Positions 37,401 to 51,467 of a DNA stretch of 64,000 nt are shown here, piece by piece. This DNA is from Wuchereria bancrofti (Eukaryota > Nematoda > Chromadorea > Rhabditida > Onchocercidae), in the NCBI GenBank assembly GCA_005281725.1, contig SSBO01000009.1, positions 2,926,163 to 2,990,162 of the forward strand, in the 5' to 3' direction. How positions within the stretch are numbered: position 1 is the stretch's first letter; every line of letters begins with the position of its first letter. The position numbers and the translations under genes were made by a program. The notes under the pieces are model-generated. The model was not told the origin of the DNA and ran no database searches. It worked only from the letters and a program-made list of their open reading frames with translations.

Positions 37401-40400
37401 AAAAAAGGAAAGACTTCTTTTTTTTTCGATATCACATTTTCAATGCAATATAATGGAATTCGGAAATGATTAGGAAGCCAATTACAGGTTATAACATTAT
37501 TAATTGATGAATTGATCGATTTATTTTTATGGATTTTTTTTTTTTTTTCATTTCACTGTGCTCTTTTTTGGCCTTTTGTTGTTTTTTATTTATTATCTTT
37601 TTTCTTTGAAATTTCTATACTATTCGACGAATTTTTCTTTTTTTAACAAATAATTGAAAAAAGAATGAAATGTCTTTGAAAAAAGAAATGAAGAGAGCAA
37701 AATATACTTTAGAAATATTTGTCAATATTTGATGAAAATGAAATTGCTAACTTGATTGATTTTGATAGCAAATCTTAATTCAACATCATCATTACTCGAT
37801 GAATCTCTTAAAAAAAGAAGTATTGTTGATCTTAGAATAAACCAATTGGTTGTTGAAGTTAAAGTATATGAATGAACGAATATTTGCGTACTTTAATTCT
37901 AATTCTTTCATTTATTATTTTTGTTGTTTTTGAAATTTTTAACATATTTCATGTTTTACAAATAGTCATATCTTTTAATTTTTTTTTTTTCTTTCGTAAA
38001 GAAATAGAAAAGAAAAAGAAGTAATTTTATAGAGAAACAGAAGTAACTCATTCCTCTCAAAAGACAACAGCCGCAAAGAGTGCGCAGTTGGTTGCAACCC
38101 GATCGAAGAGCAGCTCAAGTGTTCTGCAGAAAATGGCTATAGCTCTTGATAATCCTCGAAGATCTTATCATCATAACTCTTCTACTGCTACCACTGCTAC
38201 CGTTGCTACCACTACTACCACTGCTACCACTACTACCACTACTACCGCTGTCACCACAGATCAACATTATAGAAATGGAGTGAATATCGGAACTGATGAT
38301 GATCCTGTAAGTGATTTAGGGTTATCACAAGTTCAGAAATTGTTTAAGTTACTAAAGTGGTCGATCAGTAAAATTTTAAATACTGGATATCATACTGTAA
38401 CCTTTCAAGTTAATCAATCATTAAAAATTACAAAGGATGAATTACCTTTAAATGGAAAATATCACAGTTTATCAAGTGGATGCCGACAAAAGTTTTGTAT
38501 TCAACATGATTAGAAGCTCGGAGGAATATTGCTTTAAAAAACATATCCTACAAGTTTCATTGATATTTTACAGGAAGCAATACAACGATTAAGTTTTGTG
38601 AGTTCATCAACTGGTTACAGTTCAGCTCGAAGTAGCTTAAGAAGTTCCGAAATAAGCGATGAAACTGTTCATCCACTTAATGCTTCTACCAACAAAAAAT
38701 TGCTAACGTTCATTTTTATTTATACAATTTTTAAATTTATAATTCAAAATTTATAATTTTTGACTTTTCATCTTGTAAATTTATGAGTCTCAACAAGTCG
38801 TATCTGTCTAACTCTTCGAAAAATCTGAACAGACCGAGGTTTGAATTGTGTTAGTGCATAAATTCCTTTTCAAAATTTTATTCAATTTTAATTGATTATT
38901 TTAGACAAGAGTCATCATTATCAGAAGTACGCCGTTTAAAACTGTTAAATAGCGGTGCAATAACACGGTTAGATCGGATTGCTATGGAATTATTGGAGAC
39001 TGAACGTTCTTATGTTAATGATCTCAATGACATTATACAGGTGATTGTTACATTTCGTTAAATTTTCAAATTTTAATTTTATGATATCAGTAGATTGCTT
39101 ATCAGTGATAGTTCTCGTACTTTGATTCTTTCTATTTTCAAAATCTTAATTATACAATAGTGGTATTTACGCTACTACATCGAATGATTTGTTTCGAATA
39201 AATCATTCCTTGATTATTCCTCCAAATTTAAAACTCTCAATTCCTCTAAATTCATTTCTTTCTTATTCTTCTCTCTGTCTAAGCTATCTCATTCACTAGA
39301 ATACATAGTTAATTAATGAATTACATCAATCATTCTTCATCTTAACATTTTGCAAATATTGTAGAAAAAATTGCAATAAACTTTTATTTATTATATATCA
39401 AATTACTTCCACAATCAAAATATCAAATGATTGACCTAAAAGCAAATTATGAAACTTTGAGGTAGAGAGAGAGAGAAAGAAAGAAAGAGAAAGAGAAGTA
39501 ATTGCAAAAATTTTCCGATTAATGTGTCACGTAAAGTTGAAGTCATTAATTGAATAGTTTAAACACTACTGAATCTGTTTCTTGTTAATTTGGCTCAATA
39601 ACCTAAATGAGTTTTCTTTCGTGCTAATTTGGCCCAATAACGTAAACGAGTCCTCTTCCCTGCTAATTTGGCCCAATAACATAAATGAGTCTTCTTTTCT
39701 GCTAATTTGGCCCTTATTTGCTAATGATCCAAGAAAAAGTATTTCCTCTGAATCTTTTAATCTTTAATGCACTAAGCATACTGAAATATAAAGCCAGTCT
39801 TAGTATCATTATTTGCATTGTAAACATATCATTTTTCATCAAACAATTGCTAATAATAGCAAAACGATACATAAGAATGTAGGAAAAATAAAATTCTCAA
39901 ATATTCTTCCATCAGTATTTATGAATTTTTGAGCTTTGTAAATAAAAATAAAAAGTAAAAATGTATGAAGAAGTTTTTAAAAAATTAACCATATAAATAT
40001 ACAGGGATATTTGAATTTTCTGGTGGATCATCGGGAGGAATTCGAGATGACCGTAGACGATATTTCCAATACATTTGGTTGTATTGAACGTATTTTTCTA
40101 TTCAATAAAAAATTGTACCACGATTTAGATGCTGCACAACTGAGCGTTGTCCTGGTGAGTTTCTCAATTATTTTCCTAGAATGGACACTGTCCACTCTTA
40201 CTTCTAAGTCTACCACTAACATTTCTACTCATTTTAATATCACTTCAATATTTCAATAATTTCAAAATCTCTTGTCATATTATTAGAAGTGCTGATCTGC
40301 GGTTTCTGGTTGATTGGTAGTGAGTTCTTGCTCTCGTGCCGTAGTTGTTTGGTTCGACTTTGTGCCGTGGCATGAGTTCACCTTAGGCTGTGCTTATGAT

Positions 40401-43400
40401 GACAGTGCGACTAGGGCGGTCTTATGTACCCTCATGATGATGCGCAAATTGTGTACAATTGTATGCAACTGAAGCACAAACTGTAATACCTAGTTAAGGA
40501 CGGGGAAACAAAGGTGCTAGGATTGACCTTTTATTGACCCTCTAAATTGAGTTGTGGGACAGTTGACCCTTTTCAAGATGGTTATGTTGTATTTTGTCAG
40601 AAATGTAATATTGGAAGAGTTTTAATAATTGCTATAAATTTCAAATTAGTTTAGTAAAATCAATTCTAAATGATTGAATGAAAATGCGGAAATGACTGTT
40701 ACAGATGGCAAAATGCTTATCAGATAACATGGATGGATTCAATGATTATGTCATGTACTGCACTAAATATCAAATGTTAACTTTTCCTCCATTCAAATAT
40801 TATAATTTTTTTTTTTTTTTGTTTTTCGCTAAATATTTTGTAGTAATTAAATTATCTAAAACAAAGAAAGGGAAATAACAAGCATTTTTGCATAATTTAT
40901 TTAAAATGTTTATATTTCTTTTAGCAAAATCAAACGATTGTAATTTGTTATAATTTAGAGGAATTATCTTTTTTTTTTTTTTCAATTTCAGAATGGTTGA
41001 AACACTGTCAATTTTACTGAAAAATAAAAGAGTAGCTGAAACTTTAAGACTTCGACAAGCAATCCTTGGACATTCGCTCCCTCTTAGTGCGTATCTGTTG
41101 AAACCAGTGCAACGAGTACTCAAATATCATCTCTTTCTCGAAGTAATCTTTCGGCTACCATCAATTTATCATATTCTCTGCTCGGCAAAAGTTATTTATT
41201 ATTTATCAGAAATGTGAAATATTGTAGTAGATTCATCTATTCAATTAGATGTAACAATAATTCCATTATCACGAAGATAATTCTTCCAGAGATTTTATCG
41301 GATAAATAGAATGAAAGCTTTTGCTGATTTATATTCTTGCTCTCAATTGTATATCATTAAATTTCTAATTTAAAAAATTTCAATTTACAGAATATTCTAA
41401 AAGCTTCAGTGGATTCAAAAACTCTGTCAGATGGTGATCGAGCTGTCATTCTGCAAGCTCTCCATTGTATGACTTCACAAGCAGAGAAAATAAACGAAGA
41501 GAAGAAACGTGTCGAGCATCTGGAACGCGTACGTGAACTTCAGAATGCTCTTCATAAGTGGTGTGTCGATGAGAAGGAAGATCTATCGAAATATGGTGAT
41601 CTACTTTTGGAAGCAACTTTTAAATTAGCAGGTGCTAAGACTAATCGACAGTTATTTTTGTTTGAAGAAATGTTGTTGATTGTGAAGGAACGAAACGGTG
41701 CATTAATTTGTAAAGATTATATTATGGTAAGTGATTGTTTCATTTATAGGTAATAATGATACTTAAATACACGTTAGAATCACGTTTCACATGCATTTTC
41801 TTAATCGGTACATAATTACAGAACTATTTTCACATTGCAAAAAATAGTGATGTGATATTGTTAGAATTACGTTTCATTTTCTGAATATTAAGTATATTAG
41901 TTTAAGACAAACTTTTTAGTGTTCAAGCTTAATGCTAAACGAATCAATATCTGCTGATCCATTGGCATTTCAAGTGCTTTCTTATGATAATCCAAAGATT
42001 CATTATAACTTCCTTGTAAGTATTTTCTCATTTGCCATTGAATGAATTTAATCTTAATATGTAGCTAGGAATGCTAGAATTATTTTTCTTGAAAATTTCG
42101 CAAACGCAAATTTAAAACTTTCCATCGTAATACTGTTGAAATTTAGGCTTCAAGTATGGATCAAAAACGACAATGGATGAAAGAGCTGAAACGAATGATG
42201 TTGGATCATTATGCAGTTCAAATACCAGAGAAAACCAAAATGTTGATGCTTAGTTTAAGTGATGATTGTTCGAAATCAGTTGGAGTATCCAGTCAACAAG
42301 GTTACGAAATATTAGCCGTCTCAAATATAAATGAAATGAATTATGTAAATTTGATGGTTCAAAAATTTCCAGCTAATTAATAAGCAAAATCAATCATTCT
42401 CATATTATATCTAATCTTTGATTATTCCTGAATCTTTGAATCAAAAATCAACAAAGGAAATTTCAGGTTTTGCATTAAATGTGAAACTTAATAAAAAAGT
42501 ACCAAAGTATCTTGAAAAGCGCCGAAAAAGTATTGATGCAAACCAAACATTCCGTCGATCAAATGTTCGAAAACGAAGTTGTTCTGGCAGTAGAAATATT
42601 TTAAAAGCAGTAAATTCTTTTATTTATTGTAAATCATCGATCATTTTTTTCTAGAAAATATATCTCATAACAGAAGATACTGATGATAATATAAGAGAGC
42701 TTGATATTTGTATAAGTTATCATAAAATTGAATAGGATGTATTGAAGAGGGTTTTTTAGATTTTTGTTGAGTTATAGGATTCGATGTTAATTGAAGTGGA
42801 AATCTGGTAGCATCAGCTACTTGGTGCAAGTTTTTTGCCTAATTTTTCATGTTTTTTCGATAATTTGAACATTAAATTCTGATTTCTGAAAGGATTGCTG
42901 AAATAGACAACTTTTTTTTTTTTGCAGAGATAAGTGAAAATATATTTTTTCAGTCATCAACAGGAAATCTTACGAAAGAAGTAGGGATGTATCAGGAAGC
43001 TGATGTTGCTCCAAAAGTTATCAATCATTTCAGCAGTTTTAGCAAGGACAGCAAGGTACATCCACACATGTTGATTGATTTGAACTGATATTATTAGATT
43101 CTTTGACAAGAACAACGATGTTTTTTGGTTTAGTTCTCACGGATGAAATATAATGAAAAACACTACTACTAGTATATTTTGGGGATGGGCTTTTTTCAGA
43201 AGTTAATTATATCGATCTTTGCTTAATAAAATCTATCATTCGGCGCTTTTTTCTTGTATGACTTTCCAAACTTTGTTTTTTGAAGAGTAAAAATTATTGA
43301 AAATCAGTGATCTTCCATCTTTCAAAATCATTATTTTTCCAGCCAACTACATCAACATCAATGGAAAACATTGAATATGCTGAAGCATCGGGACGTTCGA

Positions 43401-46400
43401 CAACTTTTCAAAGTTTATTTTTAAAAAAGAAATGTGGTGAAACAAGTCGAAAAAGATCAAACTGTGAACGCAAAAGCAGTCTTGTCTCTCATTTACCGCC
43501 ATCCATTTTAAAAGTGTTCATCTTTTTTTTTTTTTTTGTGATTGTCTTTTTACTTAGAATGCCTTAGAATTTGAAATGTTTCGAACAAAATTTTATTTTA
43601 ATTTTTTGCATTTTTTTGTACATCACTTCACCAAGAAAAAAAGGATGCAAAAAATTAAACGAATTGTTTGGAATATAGATTAATTTGGAATTTCAGGATT
43701 ATCGAATAAAAAAATCTTCGAACAATGTGTCAAATATTGCAAACAATCAACATCGAAATTATTCACAGTATGAAAGCAACAGTTTCTTTATCAACTCTTT
43801 TTTTTTACTCTAATCTTGTTAATTAGAAGAATGAAATTTAAATGCATTTTAATGCTCTTTATATCTAAATATAATTAGCCTTGCTAATAACTTGAATGAT
43901 ATCGATTTTTCATCGTAATTTTTGATCATGAAATTCGTCAAAAATAGTTTTATTTTAAGATTTATATGCAGTAAAATTGAATAAGATAAAAGTGAAAGCT
44001 ATTGCAGGTGTCAGTGTTTGATGACAAATCCTACTACATCCTTGTATTCGTCACCTAAGTCCATTTGTCCACATCCAAGCGCTAGTTGTTGTGCACAAAA
44101 GCATTTTGATGATACGATGGCCATTTTGTATGGAGTTAGTTTTTTACAAAATTCTCGCATGTTTATGACTGGTATGACGAAAAAGGAAAAATCTTTTATC
44201 ACCGAATCAGTAATCAGTTTACTTGAATTTGAAGATCTACGGAAAAAGTTATTGGAGCATAAAAAGTTTTAAAAAAAAAAGGTTAAATAATCAAGATTGT
44301 CAATTAAATTTTGGGATCATATCAGGAATTATTCTTCAGGAACTACAATTACTGATGAAGAATGCGGAAAATCTTCATAGTTTTAGTGAATGCAACAGAA
44401 AAGATAATACTGATAGGATGAACATCGGATCACAAAGTGAAATAAGCGTTAGACTTGATGTCCCTGCTAATGAATGTAGAGGTGAGCTTTCGAATAGAAC
44501 TTCTTTATTTAAACATTGAAGAATTACTGGTAATTTTTTTGGTGATTCTTGGAAATCAGGCGACGACTCATTAACAATACTATATTCTTGTATTCTTGAA
44601 CGTCATCCTAATATATTCCGGAAAATATATGTGGTCATATCAGTTACAGCTTGATGATAAATTTAATTATTGGATAATTGAATCTAATATCAATGTTTGG
44701 TCGCACCTAGGACGGTTCTCTGCAAAATATTGCGTTAACTTATGCCACTTTGAATAAGCTGTCATTTAATAAATAAAAAGTTGATCTTAATTTGAGAAGA
44801 GAAAGTTTTCGGATTTTAAAATTGATACAATATGATTTTGTTTTTGTTTTCCTTTTTTTGCAAATGACGACTATTCGAATTTATAGATTTACCGGTAGAA
44901 CTGAAAACAAAAAGTAATAAAAATAGATGAGTAAAACCCGAAACTAGTTTAGAAGACTAAATAAAATCTATTCATAATATATAATCTTTTAACTGAAAAT
45001 TAAAAATAATAACAAAATTATACTAACAAAATATAAACTAAAGAAATAGGAAAAACAACATTAAAAAAAATTACCAAAACAGCAAAATGATAAAAAGAAA
45101 GAAAATAGACGTGAAAAGTATAGAATAGTTGAGGATTTGAAAGAAAAAAAATTACCGTTTATCATTGATTTATTAGCTATTTTAATAAATAAGACTATAA
45201 ATTAGTCAATCATTTGCACAGATTTCTGCCCTTAATGTTTCCTCTTTTTTTTTAGCATTTTTATTGCTGTTTGAGTGATGAAATTTTTGAACGAGAAGGT
45301 CAGTTGTAAAAATATTTGAGCGAACTTCAACATACTTTGAAAACGATCAGATACTATCCTAGTTCTTAACATCAACAATGTTGAATAACATTCCATTAGC
45401 AATAAATACATCTTGATGAGTAACTTTGCAAAAATAATTTTTCCGAAGTACTTTTGCAAAACTGACACTTCAGATTAGAATCTGTAGCTTACTTCAGCTC
45501 AATACGGAAAAAGAGAATTGATGCAAGAATTGATAGATATATTCTGATGCTAAAAATTTCCTTTTCTTTATGACAGAATTTAATGATTATTGGTCAAATC
45601 AGATTCCTCTCTTTGGTGCTTTCATTAATTAGTCCAAAAATCCATACGCAAGAAAATCTGCTTTTTTCATTAATTTCAAGAAGAAATTTTAGTTCAATCT
45701 ATTTGATGACTCAGTGTTTTTTTGTTGTTGTAGCAATGGAGTGTAGTGCTTCTTGTGATCCTACATTGGAATCAGAAGATGGTGATGAACCGACAAGTGT
45801 TTTCTCATGGATCGAATCACCACATATCAGTGAAAAGTAACTTTTGATACTTTCTTTCTGAACATTGATCGCAGCTGCATTTTAATTGTCATCTTCGATT
45901 GGATCAGTAAATTAGAGCTAATGTTTGAGATTCCGTGGATCAAGCTCCTATCATAAGATTCATCATCGGCGGCGTTCATCACAGGTAGCGGAACAGGTAT
46001 GGCGATTACGGCATAAACAAACGCAAGATCATGAGGATAATGAAAACAACACTGATAAGGTTTGAAATTTCTTCATTTGTAACTTTTTTATCCTAACTAT
46101 TTGTCAAGTTATTAAGTGCCAAATTTATAATCTAAAGGTTAAAATTTAACTCTTAGCAATTCAGTAATTATAATTATTTTTACAAGTTTGATTTTTATGA
46201 GAATTTATTCTTATTTTATTTTTGTAAGTTTAAAATGAATATTGCTGCTCTCATTTTACGATGTCAAAAATCTTTCTTCAGAATAGAATAAGATAAAAGA
46301 ATGAAATTTGCAGAAATTGTCGATAGCAAAGATGGAAATATTGCCCAGTGATACGGTGACAAGGATATCAAAATCATCACAATCCTTGGTACCAAATCGT

Positions 46401-46678
46401 AATGTCGATAGAATCGATCATCGATACTGTGTTGCCAGGTCTTTTATTTCTTTTTTTTTTTTTGCATTTAGATGACATTATCAACAAATAATACAGGTTT
46501 TTGATAAATTTACTGTAATTTTTGTGTATATTTTAGACAACGTACACCACTTACGGTAGAGCAATGTGCAGAACTTGATGGTGAATTGAATTCGAATTTG
46601 GGTGCAATAAAAAAAATGATTAAACAGTTGGAGAAGCCTAGACCATTAATTACATCATCAGATCAACATGCCATTTAA
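28412..46678 (+). CDS. Rho guanine nucleotide exchange factor, DH-PH, PLEKHG-like
   Basis: Exons: 28412-28632, 28767-28855, 29028-29073, 29877-30014, 30141-30341, 38033-38306, 38574-38707, 38788-38838, 38905-39040, 40005-40154, 40705-40775, 40992-41142, 41391-41726, 41920-42015, 42147-42300, 42467-42609, 42954-43055, 43343-43513, 43697-43767, 44008-44209, 44340-44481, 45734-45836, 45930-46059, 46314-46438, 46537-46678. They give 1192 residues. The DH domain spans about 405-600, with ETERSY at 416-421 and [19 protein letters not shown] at 531-549. The PH domain spans about 615-715, with the C-terminal helix Trp at 708. Order and sequence resemble PLEKHG1-3; such GEFs load GTP on Cdc42/Rac/Rho and act on the actin cytoskeleton (family knowledge). 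The N-terminal third is Ser/Thr-rich with Thr-Ala runs near 260-285; the tail after 720 is basic, Ser-rich and unassigned. Donor 44209 and acceptor 45930 are the weakest choices. Confidence 0.88.
29341..29390 (+). repeat. (ACAC/ACAT)n microsatellite in a GEF intron
   Basis: An impure CA/CATA tract in the intron between exons 3 and 4. Minus-strand open frames over it (29265-29510) are artefacts of the repeat. Confidence 0.85.
32816..33210 (+). pseudogene. Possible decayed coding sequence inside GEF intron 5
   Basis: Two consecutive open stretches in different frames have balanced composition: 32816-33055 (with [20 protein letters not shown]) and then about 33061-33210 (with [19 protein letters not shown]). 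They are separated by stops and a frame change, as expected of an old retrocopy or transposon piece. I recognise no parent family. Confidence 0.25.
34932..34969 (+). repeat. (ATGC)n microsatellite
   Basis: Five and a half ATGC units followed by a second short ATGCATGC block; each is self-complementary. Confidence 0.85.
35443..35461 (+). repeat. (GAAT)n microsatellite
   Basis: Four to five GAAT units in GEF intron 5. Confidence 0.8.
39464..39498 (+). repeat. GA-rich microsatellite in GEF intron 9
   Basis: Impure AGAG/AAAG run about 35 bases long. Confidence 0.8.
39584..39716 (+). repeat. 39-bp tandem repeat in GEF intron 9, open in frame
   Basis: Units begin at 39584, 39623, 39662 and (partial) 39701, each GCTAATTTGGCCCAATAACR-like. 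Because 39 is 13 codons, one frame stays open over the array and 61 codons in all (39582-39767), repeating [15 protein letters not shown] blocks. No donor or acceptor was found that would fit the flanking exon phases, so I treat it as an intronic minisatellite. Confidence 0.85.
40289..40580 (+). repeat. tRNA-like (SINE-like) GC-rich insert in GEF intron 10
   Basis: A ~290-base GC-rich block interrupts an AT-rich intron. Near its start are an A-box-like TGGTTGATTGGTAGTG (40307-40322) and, 33 bases on, a strong B-box-like GGTTCGACTTT (40351-40360). A full cloverleaf does not form by eye. The remainder has no homology I recognise. A tRNA-derived SINE or Pol III-transcribed relic fits best. Confidence 0.45.
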
Positions 46679-47139
46679 ATTTTGATTTCATTAAACTTCC
46701 ATCATTTATTGCAATCTAACAATTGTATTCTGTTAATTTATCTGTTGAAGATGTATGAAGAAGGATCAATAACGTTGAAAGACTTCGAACACTTTTTTCA
46801 TTTTAATGTACTGATTAAATTACAATATTCAATGGGCATACTTTTATGCATATTTCATGAATTTCATACTATACGAATAGATTTATTTTAATGCAATGTA
46901 GACAAAATAATATTACTTTGTTCTTATGCTTGTTAAAGCTTTCTACTAAATTTAATACTTGAAAATTCAAATTTTTTTCTGTAAATCGTTTCATTGTTAA
47001 ATTTTTACCACATCCTTCTTCTGCGTCTTCTTCAATGAAATTTTCCACAATTTTTTTTTTTTGGGAAAAGTGTTTGGTCATGCATATTTTTGGTTATGTA
47101 TATTTTATTCATTTACACATTTTCATGGCTTTCTGATAG

Positions 47140-47145
47140 AATAAA
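47140..47145 (+). terminator. Candidate polyadenylation signal for the GEF gene
   Basis: First clear AATAAA downstream of the stop at 46676-46678. The distance (about 460 bases) is acceptable for a 3'UTR but unproven. Confidence 0.3.
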
Positions 47146-50100
47146 TGGATTAGATTCATTTAATTAATTGATGAACATTTTCTTTTCCTCAGATAATTTA
47201 ATCCATTTGTTTATTGCTATATATTTGTTATCATAATCTTGTATGCTTTTCTAAATTACTCGAGACTGTTACAAATTTAAATGTAATTAGGAATGCATAG
47301 TCTTAAATTTTAGTGAAAGTAAATTCGAAAAGTTTCTTTTTTTTTGGACTGGGTAATTGCATACTTATGCAAATTAAAATCATACTGCAATCAAATTTAT
47401 TTACAAATTATTCTTTTTATTTACTATATATCAATTATCTGATGTAAATTTCTCCATAGAAAGTTTTTCCATGAATTGGTCTGTCAAATTTTATCCATCA
47501 GAAAATTCTTACCGCTTTAATGTGTCGGGAATTTGCAAAGAAAAAAAGTTTTTCTCTTCTATTTTTCATCGCAAATGGAAGTTTAGCTCCAATAATTTCA
47601 GTAGTATGAAGAGAGAGAGATATAATGATTTTCTTTTTTTTTTTGAGGATTTAACTGCAAGTTGGTTGTTTATTTGTCAGTCAATGATTTTTTCTTTTTT
47701 TTTTCAAATACCCACAATATTGCAATTTATTGCATAAATATTTCTTGAAGATTTATTTTCCGATGTCTATTATTTGATTTTCGTTAAAAAAAAAATTGTG
47801 CATATTCTTGTAAGCCTTTCATCTGTTTTGTTAATGAATATCTGAAGATTATTTCAATGAGATTTTGTGATCTGTACAAATGCGCATCCATCCTATATTG
47901 CTGATCGTAAAAGGCTAATTAAATTTTAATTGTATCTTTTAAGACACTAGGAGATACAGTTAAAATTTACCAAAACATTATGTTTATATATTATAAGAAG
48001 ATATAAAAATTTTTTGAAAGAGATGAAAATTAAACTTTTAGATTTTAATAAGATGTTATAGGTACAAAGCCAAAAAATACTTATGCTCTTTACGTTTCAT
48101 TTGGGCGCATATATCTCTTTCAAGCTAAATGATCACAATACTACCAATCATTACTTTTTTATGATGCAAGTGCCTTATTCCATGTTCTTATTTTTGATAG
48201 TCTTGTTTTTATTTTTTCTTTGTGTTATTTTACTCGCTAAAAAAAATGTCTTCAAAAATATGATTGAATTAAGCTTACTTAATATCGCCGTTTCACATAA
48301 CATTTCACGTATCACTTACGCACGTCAAATACATATATAAAAGAAGTAATTCTTGCCATTATGCAAATAAAAAGTAAATGAAACATAATCAAATATCACT
48401 TCTGATTATGGATAAAGATTTTAAAAAAAGAAAAAAAAGCAAATATTTAGAATTTCTTGATCTCTCACATTTTTCTTCACTCAAAACTGACCTTTTTGTT
48501 ACATTAATTTAATTTATGATATTTATTATAAAATTAAGTTAGAACACAACACAATGTTACATATAGGAAAAGTACTGGAGAATTGATCCTTTTATTGGTA
48601 TCATTCAAATTCAATATGAAACTTTTTCAGTACTTAACATTAATGCTTATAGAATTTGGCTAAAATTAAGTTATAAAGCAATGGCACATTTTCTATTACA
48701 CATTCTTGGTCAACAAGTACATCAATTCGTACTTATAATAAATGCATACACTGCTGACCAAGACTAATGGCTAACTATCTCCGATTGAAATAAACATAAA
48801 TTGCTGTAAATATGCATTATAAATGTTTGTTTACAGCAACTACATTAGCTAGACTTCATTCATACATATGATAGCAACCAGTTGAAATTATCAGCAATGA
48901 GAAAAGATATTATAGATGGATTTGTTATTTTGCAATTGAATCAAATATTACGGAATTCCGGAATATATGAGAAACAGGAGAGAGAAAGAGAGAGAGAGAG
49001 AAGAAGATAGTAAAGTAATCAAAAGATTGTTCACTTCATATGCAACATTGTTTACTATAAACATTTTAAACGAATAGACAACTGTTCTTTAACAATTTCT
49101 TTTTCTGTTTTTTTTTCGTTCAATAAATTGAAACGAAGATGCAATTGGCATGAATAGATTGAAAGAATTATAATGTATGTGAAAATATTGTAAAAGATAT
49201 TTGATAAGAAATTATCTTCTAGCTGAATTAAAGAAAAAAAAAAGAATATAAATGAGATCGAATAAACTTTGCATCTCTTTAAAACAAAATTCATTCTTTT
49301 TTTTGTAGCTTTTAAAATAGCTATAAGAAACAAGTTGAATTTCCTTTTTTTTATTTATTTATTAAACAAGATATTTCGATTAAATAAAAGATTAATTGAT
49401 TATATTAAAATTTCTGTTGAAAATTTAAAGTATGCAAAAAATTTTCGAACTATTTTTTCATATGCAACCATATGTCATTCTACTCTTATTGCTTTTTTTT
49501 TCTTTCTAGTAATAAAAACTTTTTGGATACATCTAAATTTAGTTTGATTTTTTCTAAAGCAAATATGATTGATTGTTTGATGAATAATGCAACATTAGTA
49601 AAATTCTTTTATTAAATTTAATCCTATTAAAAGGGTAAAAATTAACTGATTAATTGAACTTTTTTTTTTGCATGCACTAATTTAAAATTACGAAAAAATT
49701 TTTCGGAAATTGTATGGTAAAATTTTTTGTTGTTGATGAAATATTGAGAAGGACATGTATGGAAGAATGAAAAAGACAAGTTATAGCCGAATTGTGAAAA
49801 AAAACATTACTGTCATTTCTTTAACTTTTTATTTCACTATAATACAACACAATTCAATATTCTTTGCCTCATTAATAGGCCAAGGTTGTTTTTGGTAATG
49901 TTTTCTGGGGCAATGTTGAAGTTATTTTTGTTGGGCAAAAGAAAATAAGAAATTTAATAATTTTTCATTTCTATGAAAAATTATTAAATTATTTTTTTTT
50001 TTCAAATTCTAGGTAATTTTTATATTTCAATTCATATATTCTTTCAGTATAATTGAAAAGAAAAAGAAAAAGGAAAGGCGGATAGAGATAAAAATGAAAA

Positions 50101-51467
50101 ATAATTGGCAAACTATCAGATATTTAAGTTGTCACTTCTCTTTTTTTTTTAATCAAAAATAAATTTCAATTAGAATAATCAGAGTGAGGTCTTTTTTTTT
50201 TTTCAATTTCAACTTTAATTTTGAGCACTTTGAAAAATGTTGTCATTGACTTAGCAATGTTCCCTACATTTTTGCTTGACATAAAGATAAATTATGAATA
50301 AAAATGTAATTCACTGAAAAACTTTTTGAGCTACTCTTTCATTTCTCACATTTGTATTTATACGATGAGATGCGACTATCTTGAATTTTGATAGAAATTA
50401 GAAAGAGAATAGCTTTTTGCTCTTGAAAACACTACGTTAGCATTATGTGAAATTTTTCACGCCTAAAATTTGTTTATCTGTTTGCATTTGCTAACATTCA
50501 CTCATTCATATTTGCACAAATAATTTCTTGCTAGCTATTTAAATATGGAATGGATAATAGAACGGAATTGAAATTAGAACTGAATTTTTACATTAGGAAA
50601 TTCTAATTGTCCATCATTCTCCCATAATTCATCACAGTGCAATAATAATTTTATAATCAATTATGTGTGTATGTCTTTGAGGATTGGAATTTGAATATCA
50701 AATTACTAAAATTATGACAGATAGAGGCAAAGTAGGCAATAGTTGAATGGACAAAAGGAAATATTCACAAGCAAATAAATGTTTGAACAATTGGCAGAAG
50801 ATGATGGAACACTTCGTATTAAAATTATATATTTTAAGTAATAAACGATAATTCCTGAGCTTAGGAATCTTTTGATTGTAAATTACTTTCAGCAAAAATT
50901 AAAGAAATTTTTTTTTCTTTTTTTTTTTTGATCTTTCAGATGGGCGATGCCGCTTTTAGAATCTTATTATTCAATTTTTGCGCCTCTATTGTAAAAAGAT
51001 GACATTCAATGCACACTACTGCATGTGTCTTCTTTAAAATCATCTCTTTCCTTTTTTTTTTGGTCAGGAAAGTACATTTTTGGCTTACATTTCAAAAACA
51101 CACTTATGTTCTATCCTGACATTTCTCCTCTTTGATAAGATTATTTGATTTGTTGATGGAAAGGAAAATTAATTAATTACGAAAGAAATGAAATTAATTA
51201 ACAAATTAACCATCAATCTTACTATCTTCCTTGCAACCTTCATCACATCTTAGATAGCTAATATTTATTTATTGAGCAAAAAATTAATATGTATATTGCA
51301 TTGAGACTGATATTTCAATTTTGTCAAAAGACAAAATGATTTCAATTATATCTTATCGTCTCACACATATATTTATTCAAATTATAACCCTAACACTCAT
51401 TCACTCAGTTTATTGATCTCTCAATTATGCATTTATTTTTTTAATGCCAATTTGGGTGAGCGAAGCC

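Larger units (their letters stand above)
30342..38032 (+). other. 7.7-kb intron 5 of the GEF gene
   Basis: By far the largest intron. It is AT-rich with an ATGC tetranucleotide run (34932-34953), a GAAT run (35443-35461) and a coding-like remnant at 32816-33210. It could hide an alternative promoter or skipped exons, but I could not fix any by frame. Confidence 0.6.

Noticed and set aside
38307..38513. Continuation of the exon-6 frame of the GEF past a GTAAGT donor
   Set aside because: The donor at 38307 is near-perfect and the next exon joins in phase; the extension ends at a stop and has no partner.
46682..46891. 69-codon plus-strand frame just after the GEF stop
   Set aside because: Phe/Leu/Ile-rich 3'UTR sequence with no start or splice support.
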